Assembly (NCBI RefSeq): GCF_035920365.1
Contig: NZ_CP109150.1
Span: 1,984,001 to 2,048,000 of the forward strand
DNA from: Micromonospora sp. NBC_01740
Lineage (GTDB): Bacteria; Actinomycetota; Actinomycetes; Mycobacteriales; Micromonosporaceae
Direction: 5' to 3'
Length of the DNA: 64,000 nucleotides
Below are positions 20,269 to 27,504 of this stretch, one piece after another. Under the pieces are notes generated by a model, which worked only from the letters and a program-made list of their open reading frames with translations, ran no database searches and had not been told where the DNA came from. Position 1 is the stretch's first letter. Each line of letters starts with the position of its first letter. A program made the translations under genes and the position numbers.

Positions 20269-21228
20269 ATGCACAGGAGACCCATCTTCCGACTCGCGGT
20301 CCTCACCGCCACCGCCGCGACGCTCCTGGCGTCCGGCGGCGCCTACGGCGCGGTGTCGGCGGCGCCCTTGCCCGTCTCCCCGGGCGCGGCCGAGTGCGAG
20401 CCGGACGCCCACGGGCACGGCGCGGCCCGGCTCGCCGAGGGCGCCACGGCCAAGGAGCCGGAGCTGTACTCCAAGAACGAGGCGAAGGCCTACGGCGTCA
20501 TCAAGGACGCCCCGCGCCTGGCCAACGGCAGCGTCACCGTGCCGACGGTCTTCCACATGATCTCCGACCACCCGCTCAGCGCGGCCGAGACGACCCGGTG
20601 GAACACCCTGATCGCGGCGCAGGTGAAGGTGCTCAACGACTCGTTCGCGGGCCGTACCGCCGCCAACGCCTCCGACACGCCGTTCCGGTTCGACCTCGTC
20701 GACACGACGTGGACGGTGAACAGCAACTGGTACACCGTCGTGCCGGGCAAGAACGAGCGCGACATGAAGAAGGCGCTGTACACCGGCGACTCCGAGACCC
20801 TCAACGTATACGCGGCCAACATCGGCGGCGGCCTGCTCGGCTGGGCGTACTTCCCGAAGGGCTACAACAACGGCCGCGACTACATCGACGGTGTGGTCAT
20901 GCTCGACGAGTCGATGCCGGGCGGCACGGCCGGCAAGTACGCCCTCGGTGACACGCTGACGCACGAGGTCGGGCACTGGCTGATGCTGGAGCACACCTTC
21001 GCGCACGGCTGCTCCGCCGCCGGCGACTTCGTCGCGGACACCCCGCGCGAGGCGGCGCCGCAGTTCAACTGCCCGGTGGGCGCGGACACCTGCACCGCAC
21101 CCGGGCTGGACCCGATCCACAACTTCATGGACTACACGCAGGACTCCTGCATGAACATGTTCACGCCGGGTCAGGCGGACCGGATGAGCGACGCCTGGGT
21201 CGCCTTCCGAGCCGGCGGCGCCGGCTGA
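20269..21228 (+). CDS. Secreted zinc metalloprotease, M43 (pappalysin-like) family
   Basis: The 319-residue protein has a signal peptide (basic MHRRPIFRL, then a hydrophobic stretch to about 25, Ala-rich cleavage region by 35). It has the extended metzincin zinc site HEVGHWLMLEH (about 232-242) and the Met-turn NFMDYTQDSCMNMFTPGQ. Cysteines around AHGCSAAGDFVADTP and FNCPVGADTC match the disulfides of M43 enzymes. It should be an exported endopeptidase. I chose ATG 20269 because it gives a proper signal peptide and has GAAAGG upstream. Confidence 0.88.
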   Translation: MHRRPIFRLAVLTATAATLLASGGAYGAVSAAPLPVSPGAAECEPDAHGHGAARLAEGATAKEPELYSKNEAKAYGVIKDAPRLANGSVTVPTVFHMISDHPLSAAETTRWNTLIAAQVKVLNDSFAGRTAANASDTPFRFDLVDTTWTVNSNWYTVVPGKNERDMKKALYTGDSETLNVYAANIGGGLLGWAYFPKGYNNGRDYIDGVVMLDESMPGGTAGKYALGDTLTHEVGHWLMLEHTFAHGCSAAGDFVADTPREAAPQFNCPVGADTCTAPGLDPIHNFMDYTQDSCMNMFTPGQADRMSDAWVAFRAGGAG

Positions 21229-21239
21229 CGCAGTGCGCG

Positions 21240-21270
21240 GGTGGCGGCCGGTCGTCGACCGGCCGCCACC
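21240..21270. terminator. Convergent intergenic hairpin
   Basis: A perfect 14-base-pair stem (21240-21253 with 21257-21270) with a 3-base loop lies between the convergent protease and AhpD-like genes. It is one of the strongest hairpins in the window. Confidence 0.7.
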
Positions 21271-21315
21271 GTCGGCCCCGGACCGGCTGATCCCGGGCCC
21301 GGGCCTGATCTCGAT

Positions 21316-21801
21316 TCAGTCGAACGCGGCGGCGAACATGCCCGGCTGGTAGGAGCCGCCCCGCTGATGCACGATCACGGCGAGGCGATTGGCCGCGTTG
21401 ATCAGGGCGACCAGCGCGACCAGCGCGGCGACCTGATCGTCGTCGTAGTGCTTGCGCACCTCGGCCCAGGTCTCGTCGGACACGCCCTGATAGGCGTCGG
21501 CGAGCCGGGTGCCCTCCTCGGCGAGCGCCAGCGCGGCCTGCTCGGCCTCGGTGAAGACGGTGGACTCGCGCCAGGCGGCGACCAGGTTGAGCCGGACCGC
21601 GCTCTCGCCGGCCGCTGCGGCCTCCTTGGTGTGCATGTCGATGCACCAGCCGCAGCCGTTGATCTGGCTGGCCCGCAGCGACACCAACTCCTGCGTGGCC
21701 TTGGGCAGCGGCGACTGCTGGATCACCAGGCCGGCGTTCGCGAACCGCTTGGCGAACTTCCCGGCGACCTTGTTGTCGAACAAGTTGAATCGGGCGTCCA
21801 T
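21316..21801 (-). CDS. AhpD-like/carboxymuconolactone decarboxylase family protein
   Basis: The 161-residue protein has the alkylhydroperoxidase core motif, QINGCGWCIDMHTKEA, with the reactive cysteines C50 and C53 and H57. AhpD-like proteins reduce peroxides through this CxxC pair. It is divergent from an ECF41 sigma-factor gene. Genes of this family are the standard neighbour and target of ECF41 sigma factors, and an ECF41-like promoter lies just upstream (21870-21844). GAAGGA precedes ATG 21801. Confidence 0.92.
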   Translation of the reverse strand: MDARFNLFDNKVAGKFAKRFANAGLVIQQSPLPKATQELVSLRASQINGCGWCIDMHTKEAAAAGESAVRLNLVAAWRESTVFTEAEQAALALAEEGTRLADAYQGVSDETWAEVRKHYDDDQVAALVALVALINAANRLAVIVHQRGGSYQPGMFAAAFD

Positions 21802-21843
21802 GCTTCCGTCCTTCACTCCTGGAATTCGGTTGGACGAACACGA

Positions 21844-21870
21844 GATGCCGGCGTGCAGCGCCGTGTGACG
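21844..21870 (-). promoter_or_regulatory. ECF41-type promoter of the AhpD-like gene
   Basis: Reading on the minus strand, CGTCACA (21870-21864) is followed after exactly 16 bases by CATC (21847-21844). The published ECF41 consensus is TGTCACA, 16 bases, then CGTC. Transcription would begin about 35-40 bases before the AhpD-like start codon. Confidence 0.65.
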
Positions 21871-21904
21871 GCGCGGCCGGGGTGACGACTGCCACAACCG
21901 GAGG

Positions 21905-21931
21905 TGTCACAGAACGGTCCGGTCCGGCATC
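21905..21931 (+). promoter_or_regulatory. ECF41-type promoter of the sigma-factor gene
   Basis: On the plus strand TGTCACA (21905-21911) is followed after exactly 16 bases by CATC (21928-21931). The same -10 variant and spacing occur in the divergent promoter, which suggests that the sigma factor activates its own gene. Confidence 0.65.
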
Positions 21932-21968
21932 TGATGGGTGACCCAGCCGCGAGGAACAGGAGCCACCC

Positions 21969-22883
21969 ATGGTGGGTACGCCGCAGACCGCCGCCGACGA
22001 TCGCCCGGACCCGGCCACCGAGGCGTTCCTCGCCCACCGCAACCTGCTCTTCACCGTCGCGTACGAGATGCTCGGCTCGGCCGCCGACGCGGAGGATGTT
22101 CTCCAGGAGACCTGGCTGCGGTGGGTGGGCGTCGACCTGGGCACGGTCCGGGACCGGCGCGCCTACCTGGTCCGCATCACCACCCGCCAGGCACTCGTCC
22201 GACTGCGTACGCTCAGCCGCCGCAGGGAGTCCTACGTCGGCCCCTGGCTGCCTGAGCCGCTGCTCACCGCTCCGGACGTCGCCGAGGACGTCGCGCTGGC
22301 CGACAGCGTCTCGATGGCGATGCTGCTGGTGCTGGAGACGCTGGCACCGACCGAACGGGCGGTGTTCGTGCTGCGCGAGGTGTTCGACCTCGGTTACGAC
22401 GAGATCGCCGAAGCCGTCGACAAGAACCCCGCCGCTGTCCGTCAGATCGCCCACCGGGCACGGGCACACGTCGCGGCGCGCCGGCCCCGCCGCGTCGTCT
22501 CCGCGGCCGAGACCCGGTACGCGCTCGACGCGTTCCAGCGGGCGGTCGAGACCGGCGACCTGCAGGGCCTGCTCGACATCCTCGCGCCGGACGTGGTCCT
22601 GCTCGGCGACGGTGGCGGCATCAAGCAGGCAGTCCCGCGGCCCATCCTCGGAGCCGACAAGGTGGCCCGCCTGCTGGCCGGCGGGTGGGGCAAGATCGCG
22701 GGCAGCACGTCGTGGCGGCCGGCACAGGTCAACGGCCACCCGGCGCTGATCGTCCAACTCAAGGGCGAGATGGACACGGTCCTGGCCGTGCGCATCGACG
22801 GCGGCCTCATCACCGGAATCTACGCCGTACGCAATCCCGAGAAGCTGTCCCACATGGAACGGGAGACCGTCCTGCGCCGGTGA
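21969..22883 (+). CDS. sigJ: RNA polymerase ECF41 sigma factor (SigJ type)
   Basis: The 304-residue protein has sigma region 2 (about 18-86, with AAYEMLGS-like and DAEDVLQETWLRW) and region 4 (about 120-170). A SnoaL-like C-terminal domain of 130 residues follows. It has the three ECF41 signatures: WLPEP (93-97) in the linker, DGGG (214-217), and NPEKL (289-293). In ECF41 the fused domain takes the place of an anti-sigma factor and tunes polymerase binding. The adjacent AhpD-like gene is the expected target. ATG 21969 has AGGAG upstream. Confidence 0.93.
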   Translation: MVGTPQTAADDRPDPATEAFLAHRNLLFTVAYEMLGSAADAEDVLQETWLRWVGVDLGTVRDRRAYLVRITTRQALVRLRTLSRRRESYVGPWLPEPLLTAPDVAEDVALADSVSMAMLLVLETLAPTERAVFVLREVFDLGYDEIAEAVDKNPAAVRQIAHRARAHVAARRPRRVVSAAETRYALDAFQRAVETGDLQGLLDILAPDVVLLGDGGGIKQAVPRPILGADKVARLLAGGWGKIAGSTSWRPAQVNGHPALIVQLKGEMDTVLAVRIDGGLITGIYAVRNPEKLSHMERETVLRR

Positions 22884-22944
22884 GCCGGAATTCCCCGTCC
22901 ACCATGGACGCGATCCGATCCCGGTCAGCTTGGTAGCGTGCCCC

Positions 22945-23427
22945 GTGCGTCCTTCCCTCCTGCTGTTCGCCGGTGGTGCGCTGGCTCTCGCGCAGTCAGC
23001 AAGCGGAGCCCGCATCGTCCTTCGTGACGCGGTCGACGCGGAGGCGATGTACGGCGGCGGATTGGATGTCGTCCTGCTGCTGATGCTGGTGGTTACCTCG
23101 GTGACCGGCGCGGCCGTTCTGTTCGCCGCCGGTGGGCTGCTGGTTCGTCACCGGGTCAGGCCCGGCCGGACCTTGCTCTATCTGTGGACCGGTCCGATCC
23201 TCGTCCGGTCGGCATATGGCGGCTTCCTCGTGAGCGTTCCGAACGACGGTGGCCCGTTTCCGGCGTGGGCTGTCGTGACAGAGGCCGTCGCCGGTCCAGC
23301 TCTGGTTCTGACGGTGATCGCAGCAACGTGGTTGCTGTCTTGCGGTCCAGCCGCACGCGGCGACTCCACGGCCTGCCGGCCTGGGCTCGGCCCCGGTCCG
23401 AGTTGCGCAGGCACGTGGAAGGCCTGA
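22945..23427 (+). CDS. Small integral membrane protein, unknown
   Basis: The 160-residue protein has about four hydrophobic segments (LLLFAGGALALAQSA, DVVLLLMLVVTSVTGAAVLF, a segment near YLWTGPILVRSAYGGFL, and VVTEAVAGPALVLTVIAATW). A Pro/Gly-rich tail follows. I recognise no family. GTG 22945 follows a TAGCGT element by 6 bases, as in leaderless genes; an upstream TTG at 22930 is possible but less likely. It is the last gene before the accessory region, and its frame runs close to the broken transporter. Confidence 0.55.
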   Translation: MRPSLLLFAGGALALAQSASGARIVLRDAVDAEAMYGGGLDVVLLLMLVVTSVTGAAVLFAAGGLLVRHRVRPGRTLLYLWTGPILVRSAYGGFLVSVPNDGGPFPAWAVVTEAVAGPALVLTVIAATWLLSCGPAARGDSTACRPGLGPGPSCAGTWKA

Positions 23428-23509
23428 TCGGCGAGTCACGGACGGTCGGGTACGCCGACCACGGAGCCGCCGGAATGCTGACTCTCTTCATCCGGGTGTC
23501 CGGTGCCAC

Positions 23510-23800
23510 TGGATGGTCTCCACCGGCGTCGTCGCCGCGGTGATCTCGACGTCCGTGTTGGGGGAGGTGATCGGGATGCGGATGCCGAACCTGGTCTTCT
23601 TTACATAGGATTCGAGCACTCCGTGGTGAAGAAGTTCCTGTTCCCTGCCGGCCTGATGCTCGGCGGTGACTTCTCCAACGGCGACTACCTGATGTAGAAC
23701 GAGACTCAGACGGCGGTCGGCAACCTCGTCGGCGGTCTGGTCTTCGTGGGGCTCGACCTCTACGTGACGCACGTCTGTACCAGTGCGAACCGCAACCGCC
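23510..23800 (+). pseudogene. Broken formate/nitrite transporter (FNT family) remnant
   Basis: The pieces read like the last third of an FNT channel but are split. One frame from 23510 gives WMVSTGVVAAVISTS and ends IGMRMPNLVFF at TAG 23606-23608. The frame beginning at 23602 gives GFEHSVVKKFLFPAGLMLGG then DFSNGDYLM and meets TAG at 23695. The same frame resumes as NETQTAVGNLVGGLVFVGL then YVTHV. In intact proteins the residue after the DYL-x stretch is Trp, so this TAG looks like TGG to TAG. There is thus one frameshift near 23600 and one nonsense change. The N-terminal two thirds are not recognisable. The gene is non-functional. Confidence 0.75.
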
Positions 23801-23899
23801 CGCCACATCGGGAAGTCGGCATCCGGGCCACGGTGAGCACGGCAGTTCTCACGCGTGGATCTGGGGCGAAAGCTCCCGATCTGGTTCACCAACTACGGA

Positions 23900-24160
23900 T
23901 CAGATGCCCGGCCGCACCCGTCTCGCGCAGGGCGGCAGGTGGTCGGTGGGCAGCGCACACCGCGCGCCGCCGGGCAGTGGCCGGGCGCAGAAGACCCAAT
24001 GGCGTACGCCCTGCTGGTCCTCGGCCGACACGGTGACCCCGCCGGGCTCGACGCGGACGGTGAGCCGCGCCAGCACCCGGGCGGCGGTCCGGGCGAGGAT
24101 CCGGGCCCGGGGCAGGTCGGGCGCGGTGACTGGCAGGTGGATTACCCAGCGGTCGGTCAT
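23900..24160 (-). CDS. Small conserved actinobacterial protein
   Basis: The 86-residue soluble protein begins MTDRWVIHLPVTAPDLPRAR and ends in a Cys-containing segment (VFCARPLPGGARC then ALPTDHLPPC). Three closely placed cysteines and a histidine could bind a metal. Its ATG overlaps the stop of the upstream DivIVA-like gene in an ATGA quartet, so the two are translationally coupled. I have seen this pair beside small GntR regulators in Micromonospora-like genomes, but no function is known. Confidence 0.6.
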   Translation of the reverse strand: MTDRWVIHLPVTAPDLPRARILARTAARVLARLTVRVEPGGVTVSAEDQQGVRHWVFCARPLPGGARCALPTDHLPPCARRVRPGI

Positions 24161-24444
24161 CGGTAGAGATGGTTTGTCGACTGGGCGCTTTGCCAGGCGC
24201 GCAGCACGTTCTTGATCCGTACGTTCTCCTCCTGCACCGCGACCAGGGCGGTCTGCGCGACGGCGAGTTCGTCGGCCACTTGGTGCAGGAAGGCGCGGAT
24301 CTCGACGGGGTCGAGGCCGCGCCGGCGGACGTTGAAGCACCGGTCGCGGATCTGCCACGGCCGTAGCTCGCGTGGCGGACGGACGACGTCCGCCGGAGGA
24401 CGTTGCTCGCGTCGGCTCGTCAGCCGACGGATCAGATTGCGCAC
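24157..24444 (-). CDS. Short DivIVA-domain protein
   Basis: The 95-residue protein has the DivIVA N-terminal pattern: ELRPWQIRDRCFNVRRRGLDPVEIRAFL (about 28-55; F/x-N/x-R-R-G-x-D-x-x-E-V/I-x-x-F-L). A short coiled coil follows (about 56-85, VADELAVAQTALVAVQEE). Full-length DivIVA marks curved membrane at cell poles and needs a long coiled coil. This one is only about a third of the usual length, so it is probably an accessory protein. The GTG 24444 start is tentative. It is coupled to the 86-residue gene downstream and divergent from the GntR gene. Confidence 0.7.
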   Translation of the reverse strand: MRNLIRRLTSRREQRPPADVVRPPRELRPWQIRDRCFNVRRRGLDPVEIRAFLHQVADELAVAQTALVAVQEENVRIKNVLRAWQSAQSTNHLYR

Positions 24445-24763
24445 AGGTGATCGCCCTTCGTCGGGGTCGCGTCGGTGGAGGGGCGGCCTCCGCCGGTTGC
24501 GGGCGACGGAGACCGTCCCGCCCTGCCACCGCAGCCTCGATCGACGGTACGGCGATAGGGCCGCGCCGGGGAGCGCGGGGGAGTGGGGTCTTGGCGGCGA
24601 TGCGAGACCGGTACGAGAGGCGCCAACCGACCGCAGCAGCACCGCATCACTGAGAGCGACGCTATTGCCACCGAGTTACCTATGTCATCAGTGCTACGTG
24701 TGTTGCCTATGCCGTGAAGGTCGATCGATACTGGGCGGGCCAACCGACTGCAAGGGGCCTGAC
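24445..24763. promoter_or_regulatory. Divergent control region with TT(A/G)CCTATG repeats
   Basis: This 319-base non-coding gap separates the DivIVA-like gene from the GntR gene. It holds two direct copies of TTRCCTATG, at 24676-24684 and 24703-24711, 27 bases apart start to start. They lie 50-90 bases before the GntR start and could be half-sites for the GntR protein itself. I see no gene in the rest of the gap. Confidence 0.4.
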
Positions 24764-25210
24764 GTGCCTATCCCGCCCACGATGGACGAGTTGCTCGCCG
24801 ATTTGCTGAAGAAGATCAAGGACGGGGCGTATCCGCCCGGCTCGCAGCTGCCCTCCGGGCGGTCGCTGGCAGCGGAGTACGACGTCTCCCAGTCCACGAT
24901 CAGCCGTGCGGTGGCGAGGTTGCGGGAGCAGGGCGTGCTGGTCGGCCGCCCAGGGCGCGGCGTCTTCGTCGCCGAGTCCCCCCCCTGCATGATCAGCCAA
25001 AACTTACGGCCGCATCCACTCCGCAATTTGCACTTGACAAGACGTCGCCGCTCTCGGGGGTTCTCCTGGCAGGGAATAGGACGTGGCTTGCTTCCCGACG
25101 CGCACTGCGGCCCACTCGTCATCTCACTGCCCCTTGCCCCGGCTCGCCCTACGCTTGCATGTAGCCCTCTCGGCCAGCGAACCCGCTACCTAGGCACCCG
25201 TGTCTGGTGA
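24764..25210 (+). CDS. GntR-family winged-helix regulator with an unusual C-terminal extension
   Basis: Residues about 5-70 form a complete GntR winged helix: MDELLADLLKKIKDGAYPPG, QLPSGRSLAAEYDVSQSTI, SRAVARLREQGVLVG and the wing RPGRGVFVAE. Small regulators of this type normally stop soon after VAE. Here the frame crosses a run of eight C and continues about 75 residues of basic, low-complexity sequence with no family similarity, ending at 25208-25210. The natural stop may have been lost at a recombination junction. It may control the divergent DivIVA-like pair or the neighbouring ATPase cassette. The start may be GTG 24764 or ATG 24782. Confidence 0.65.
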   Translation: MPIPPTMDELLADLLKKIKDGAYPPGSQLPSGRSLAAEYDVSQSTISRAVARLREQGVLVGRPGRGVFVAESPPCMISQNLRPHPLRNLHLTRRRRSRGFSWQGIGRGLLPDAHCGPLVISLPLAPARPTLACSPLGQRTRYLGTRVW

Positions 25211-25236
25211 CCTTGGTGGCTCCTTGGGGGTACGCT
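25207..25236 (+). promoter_or_regulatory. Possible promoter of the ATPase/TOPRIM cassette
   Basis: GTGACC (25207-25212) and TACGCT (25231-25236) are separated by 18 bases and lie 25 bases before the ATPase ATG. A clear AGGAG site is at 25251-25255. The -35 element overlaps the stop codon of the GntR frame. A consensus TTGACA at 25034-25039 has no good partner. Confidence 0.35.
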
Positions 25237-25260
25237 GCCAACGGCCCCATAGGAGACATC

Positions 25261-26673
25261 ATGCTTACACGGCTGGAAGTTGACGGCTTCAAGAATCTGC
25301 TTGACTTGAACATCGAGCTCGGAGCCTTTACATGTATCGCCGGGCCAAATGGTACCGGTAAGTCGAACGTGTTCGATGCGATCCAGTTCCTGAGCTTACT
25401 GTCTGATATGCCGATGATGGACGCGGCGCAGCAGGTTAGGGGTGTCCATGGCGAGCGTGTCGGTGATCCTCGCGACCTGTTTTGGAACGGATATGACGCG
25501 AAAGAGCGTCGCATGCGATTCGCTGCGGAAATGATCGTGCCACTCACAGTTGAAGACGACTTCGGTCGGGTGGCAAGCCCAACTATCTCCTTCCTGCGTT
25601 ACGAGCTTGAGATCGGCTATCAGTCCCCAACGGGAGTGGAGCGCATCGGGCGACTTCGCCTCCTCAAGGAGGCACTTCGGCACATTAACATTGGTGATGC
25701 GCCCTCTCGCCTCAGATTCCCGCATAGCGCGTCTAGATTCCGCTCACGCGTACTTCAGGGGCGCCGTAGCGGCGTCGCGTTTATCTCTACCTCAGAAGAG
25801 CACGGCGAGCCGGTAATTAGCATACATCAGGATGGAGGGAGTCGCGGGAAGCCTCGGCCATCTGCTGCGTCCCGCGCCCCTGGAACGGTTGTCAGTACTG
25901 TGACCGGAAGTGACGATCCGACGATTCTTGCGGCCCGACGTGAAATGCAGTCATGGCGGAGACTCGCGTTGGAGCCGTCAGCCCTTCGTACTTCGGACCG
26001 CTTCGTTGATCCGCGCTTCATGGAAGCGGATGGCAGGCATCTGCCAGGGGCGCTCTACAGAATTGCTACCTCTGATCCGAGCGGTGATCCTCAACGAGTC
26101 TACTCTCGTGTTGCGAACCGGCTAGCGGAACTTACAGGGGTTTCAGTTCATGGTATCGAAGTTGTGGCGGACGACGTGCGAGAGTTGTTAACGGTCTACC
26201 TCAAGGAGCGTTCGGGGCTTCGATTGCCCGCACGCAGTTTGTCTGAAGGAACTCTGCGGTTCCTCGCCCTCTGCGTACTTTTAGAGGATCCCGGAGCCGA
26301 AGGGCTCTTCTGCATGGAAGAGCCCGAGAACGGGATTCATCCCGCAAACCTTCCTTCGATGGTTCGCTTGGTCCAAGAGTTGGCAGTAGACACGTCGGAC
26401 GCACCGGGAGAAGATAATCCGTTCCGTCAAGTCATCATCAACACTCATTCACCGTTCGTCGTGCAGTTGGTCAGCCCTGAATACTTGCTCTTTGCGTCAG
26501 TAGGCACTCGCCCCGCTCCAGATGGAACGGCCTCGCGAGGCCTTATTCTCAGGCCACTTTCGGATACGTGGCGGGCCGCACGCGAGGCCGGCACATATAC
26601 GAAGGCAGACATACTTCCGTACCTTGTTGCGCCTCCTGGCGCGCAGCTAACTCTGGGACTGGATGCCGCGTGA
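25261..26673 (+). CDS. AAA/SMC-like ATPase of an OLD/AbiL-type defence module
   Basis: The 470-residue ABC/SMC-class ATPase starts with the strand LTRLEVDGFKNLLDLNIEL and has Walker A GPNGTGKS (28-35). Its signature segment is LSEGTLRF (327-334), Walker B is LFCMEEPENGIHP (349-361), and the His switch is NTHSPFV (394-400). The layout fits the AAA_15/AAA_21 ATPases of OLD, RloA, AbiLi and AriA proteins, which sense phage and control a partner nuclease. The next gene overlaps by a GTGA quartet and encodes a TOPRIM-like protein. G+C and codon use are lower than in neighbouring genes, a sign of transfer. An AGGAG site sits 5 bases before ATG 25261. Confidence 0.88.
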   Translation: MLTRLEVDGFKNLLDLNIELGAFTCIAGPNGTGKSNVFDAIQFLSLLSDMPMMDAAQQVRGVHGERVGDPRDLFWNGYDAKERRMRFAAEMIVPLTVEDDFGRVASPTISFLRYELEIGYQSPTGVERIGRLRLLKEALRHINIGDAPSRLRFPHSASRFRSRVLQGRRSGVAFISTSEEHGEPVISIHQDGGSRGKPRPSAASRAPGTVVSTVTGSDDPTILAARREMQSWRRLALEPSALRTSDRFVDPRFMEADGRHLPGALYRIATSDPSGDPQRVYSRVANRLAELTGVSVHGIEVVADDVRELLTVYLKERSGLRLPARSLSEGTLRFLALCVLLEDPGAEGLFCMEEPENGIHPANLPSMVRLVQELAVDTSDAPGEDNPFRQVIINTHSPFVVQLVSPEYLLFASVGTRPAPDGTASRGLILRPLSDTWRAAREAGTYTKADILPYLVAPPGAQLTLGLDAA

Positions 26674-27302
26674 TTCACAGAGGTGTGTTCCTTGGGGAGG
26701 GGTCAAGTGACGCGGGAATTGCCGTTCACATCGAGCGAATCGCTACCGAGTGCGGTGTCGAAATCCAGCTGACCACACCTGACGCAGACCTGCTGCCAAC
26801 TGCCGACAAGACGATAGCCGGCAAGCTTCGCGCGCTGATGCGGTTGGGGGGCGAGTATCATGTCATTTTCATTCATCGTGACGCTGACGGAGCCGGCCGA
26901 GAGGCCCGCTTATCTGAAATTCAGAATGCGATAATCGAAGTTGCGCCGGACGCTGTCCACGTTCCAATTGTGCCAGTGCGGATGACGGAAGCCTGGCTTG
27001 TGCTGGATGAAAGGCTAATTAGAGAGGTCGCGGGCAATCCGAATGGTCGGATTCGCCTCAACATGCCAACCTCCAGGGAAGCCGAACGGATTGCGGATCC
27101 TAAGGCACTTCTCAAGGAATTAATAGCAGACGCATCTGAGACGGCGGGTCGGCGAAGGAAATTACTGCAGGCAGCCTTTCCGTATAACAGACGCAGGCTC
27201 CTAGAGGAATTAGATCCAGGCGGGCCGGTTCGGCAGTTGGAGTCGTGGCGCCGTTTCATAGACGATACCGCTGAGGGCCTTCAGAAGCTTGGCCCGCTCT
27301 AA
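26670..27302 (+). CDS. TOPRIM-like nuclease, DUF4276/AbiLii type, partner of the ATPase
   Basis: The 210-residue protein has the TOPRIM outline: a first strand ending in the catalytic Glu (VFLGEGSSD, E10), and a second strand ending in the metal-binding pair HRDADG (D71 and D73). It also has MTEAWLVLDERL (105-116) and DPKALLKEL (143-151), segments I associate with DUF4276 and AbiLii/RloB-like proteins. Such proteins are nucleases or effectors held or released by an adjacent OLD-like ATPase. The GTG 26670 start overlaps the ATPase stop (GTGA). Its base composition, about 58% G+C by hand count at 26881-27000, matches the ATPase gene. No close name can be assigned. Confidence 0.8.
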   Translation: MIHRGVFLGEGSSDAGIAVHIERIATECGVEIQLTTPDADLLPTADKTIAGKLRALMRLGGEYHVIFIHRDADGAGREARLSEIQNAIIEVAPDAVHVPIVPVRMTEAWLVLDERLIREVAGNPNGRIRLNMPTSREAERIADPKALLKELIADASETAGRRRKLLQAAFPYNRRRLLEELDPGGPVRQLESWRRFIDDTAEGLQKLGPL

Positions 27303-27504
27303 CTTTGGTCGTTTTCTGATTGACCTGACTGACGGTGGCGGTGGCGTTACCGTTTTTCGCGCAGATCTGATCGGGCAGCGGCGGGCCCAGCTAGTGCAGG
27401 TGCTCGTCCTGCACGGGCGCACCGTGATCGGCTCCGCTCCGGAACGGCACGTCGGGGCTAATCCGAACGCGTTACATCCAACAATCGGCCTCGGTAAACA
27501 TGGG

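Noticed and set aside
25034..25080. Promoter at the consensus TTGACA (25034-25039)
   Set aside because: No -10-like hexamer lies at 16-19 bases. The nearest A/T-rich block is about 35 bases away.
24157..27504. Integrative element with att sites
   Set aside because: I found no integrase, excisionase, Rep or TraB gene and no flanking direct repeat or tRNA. The island is therefore described without calling it an integrative element.
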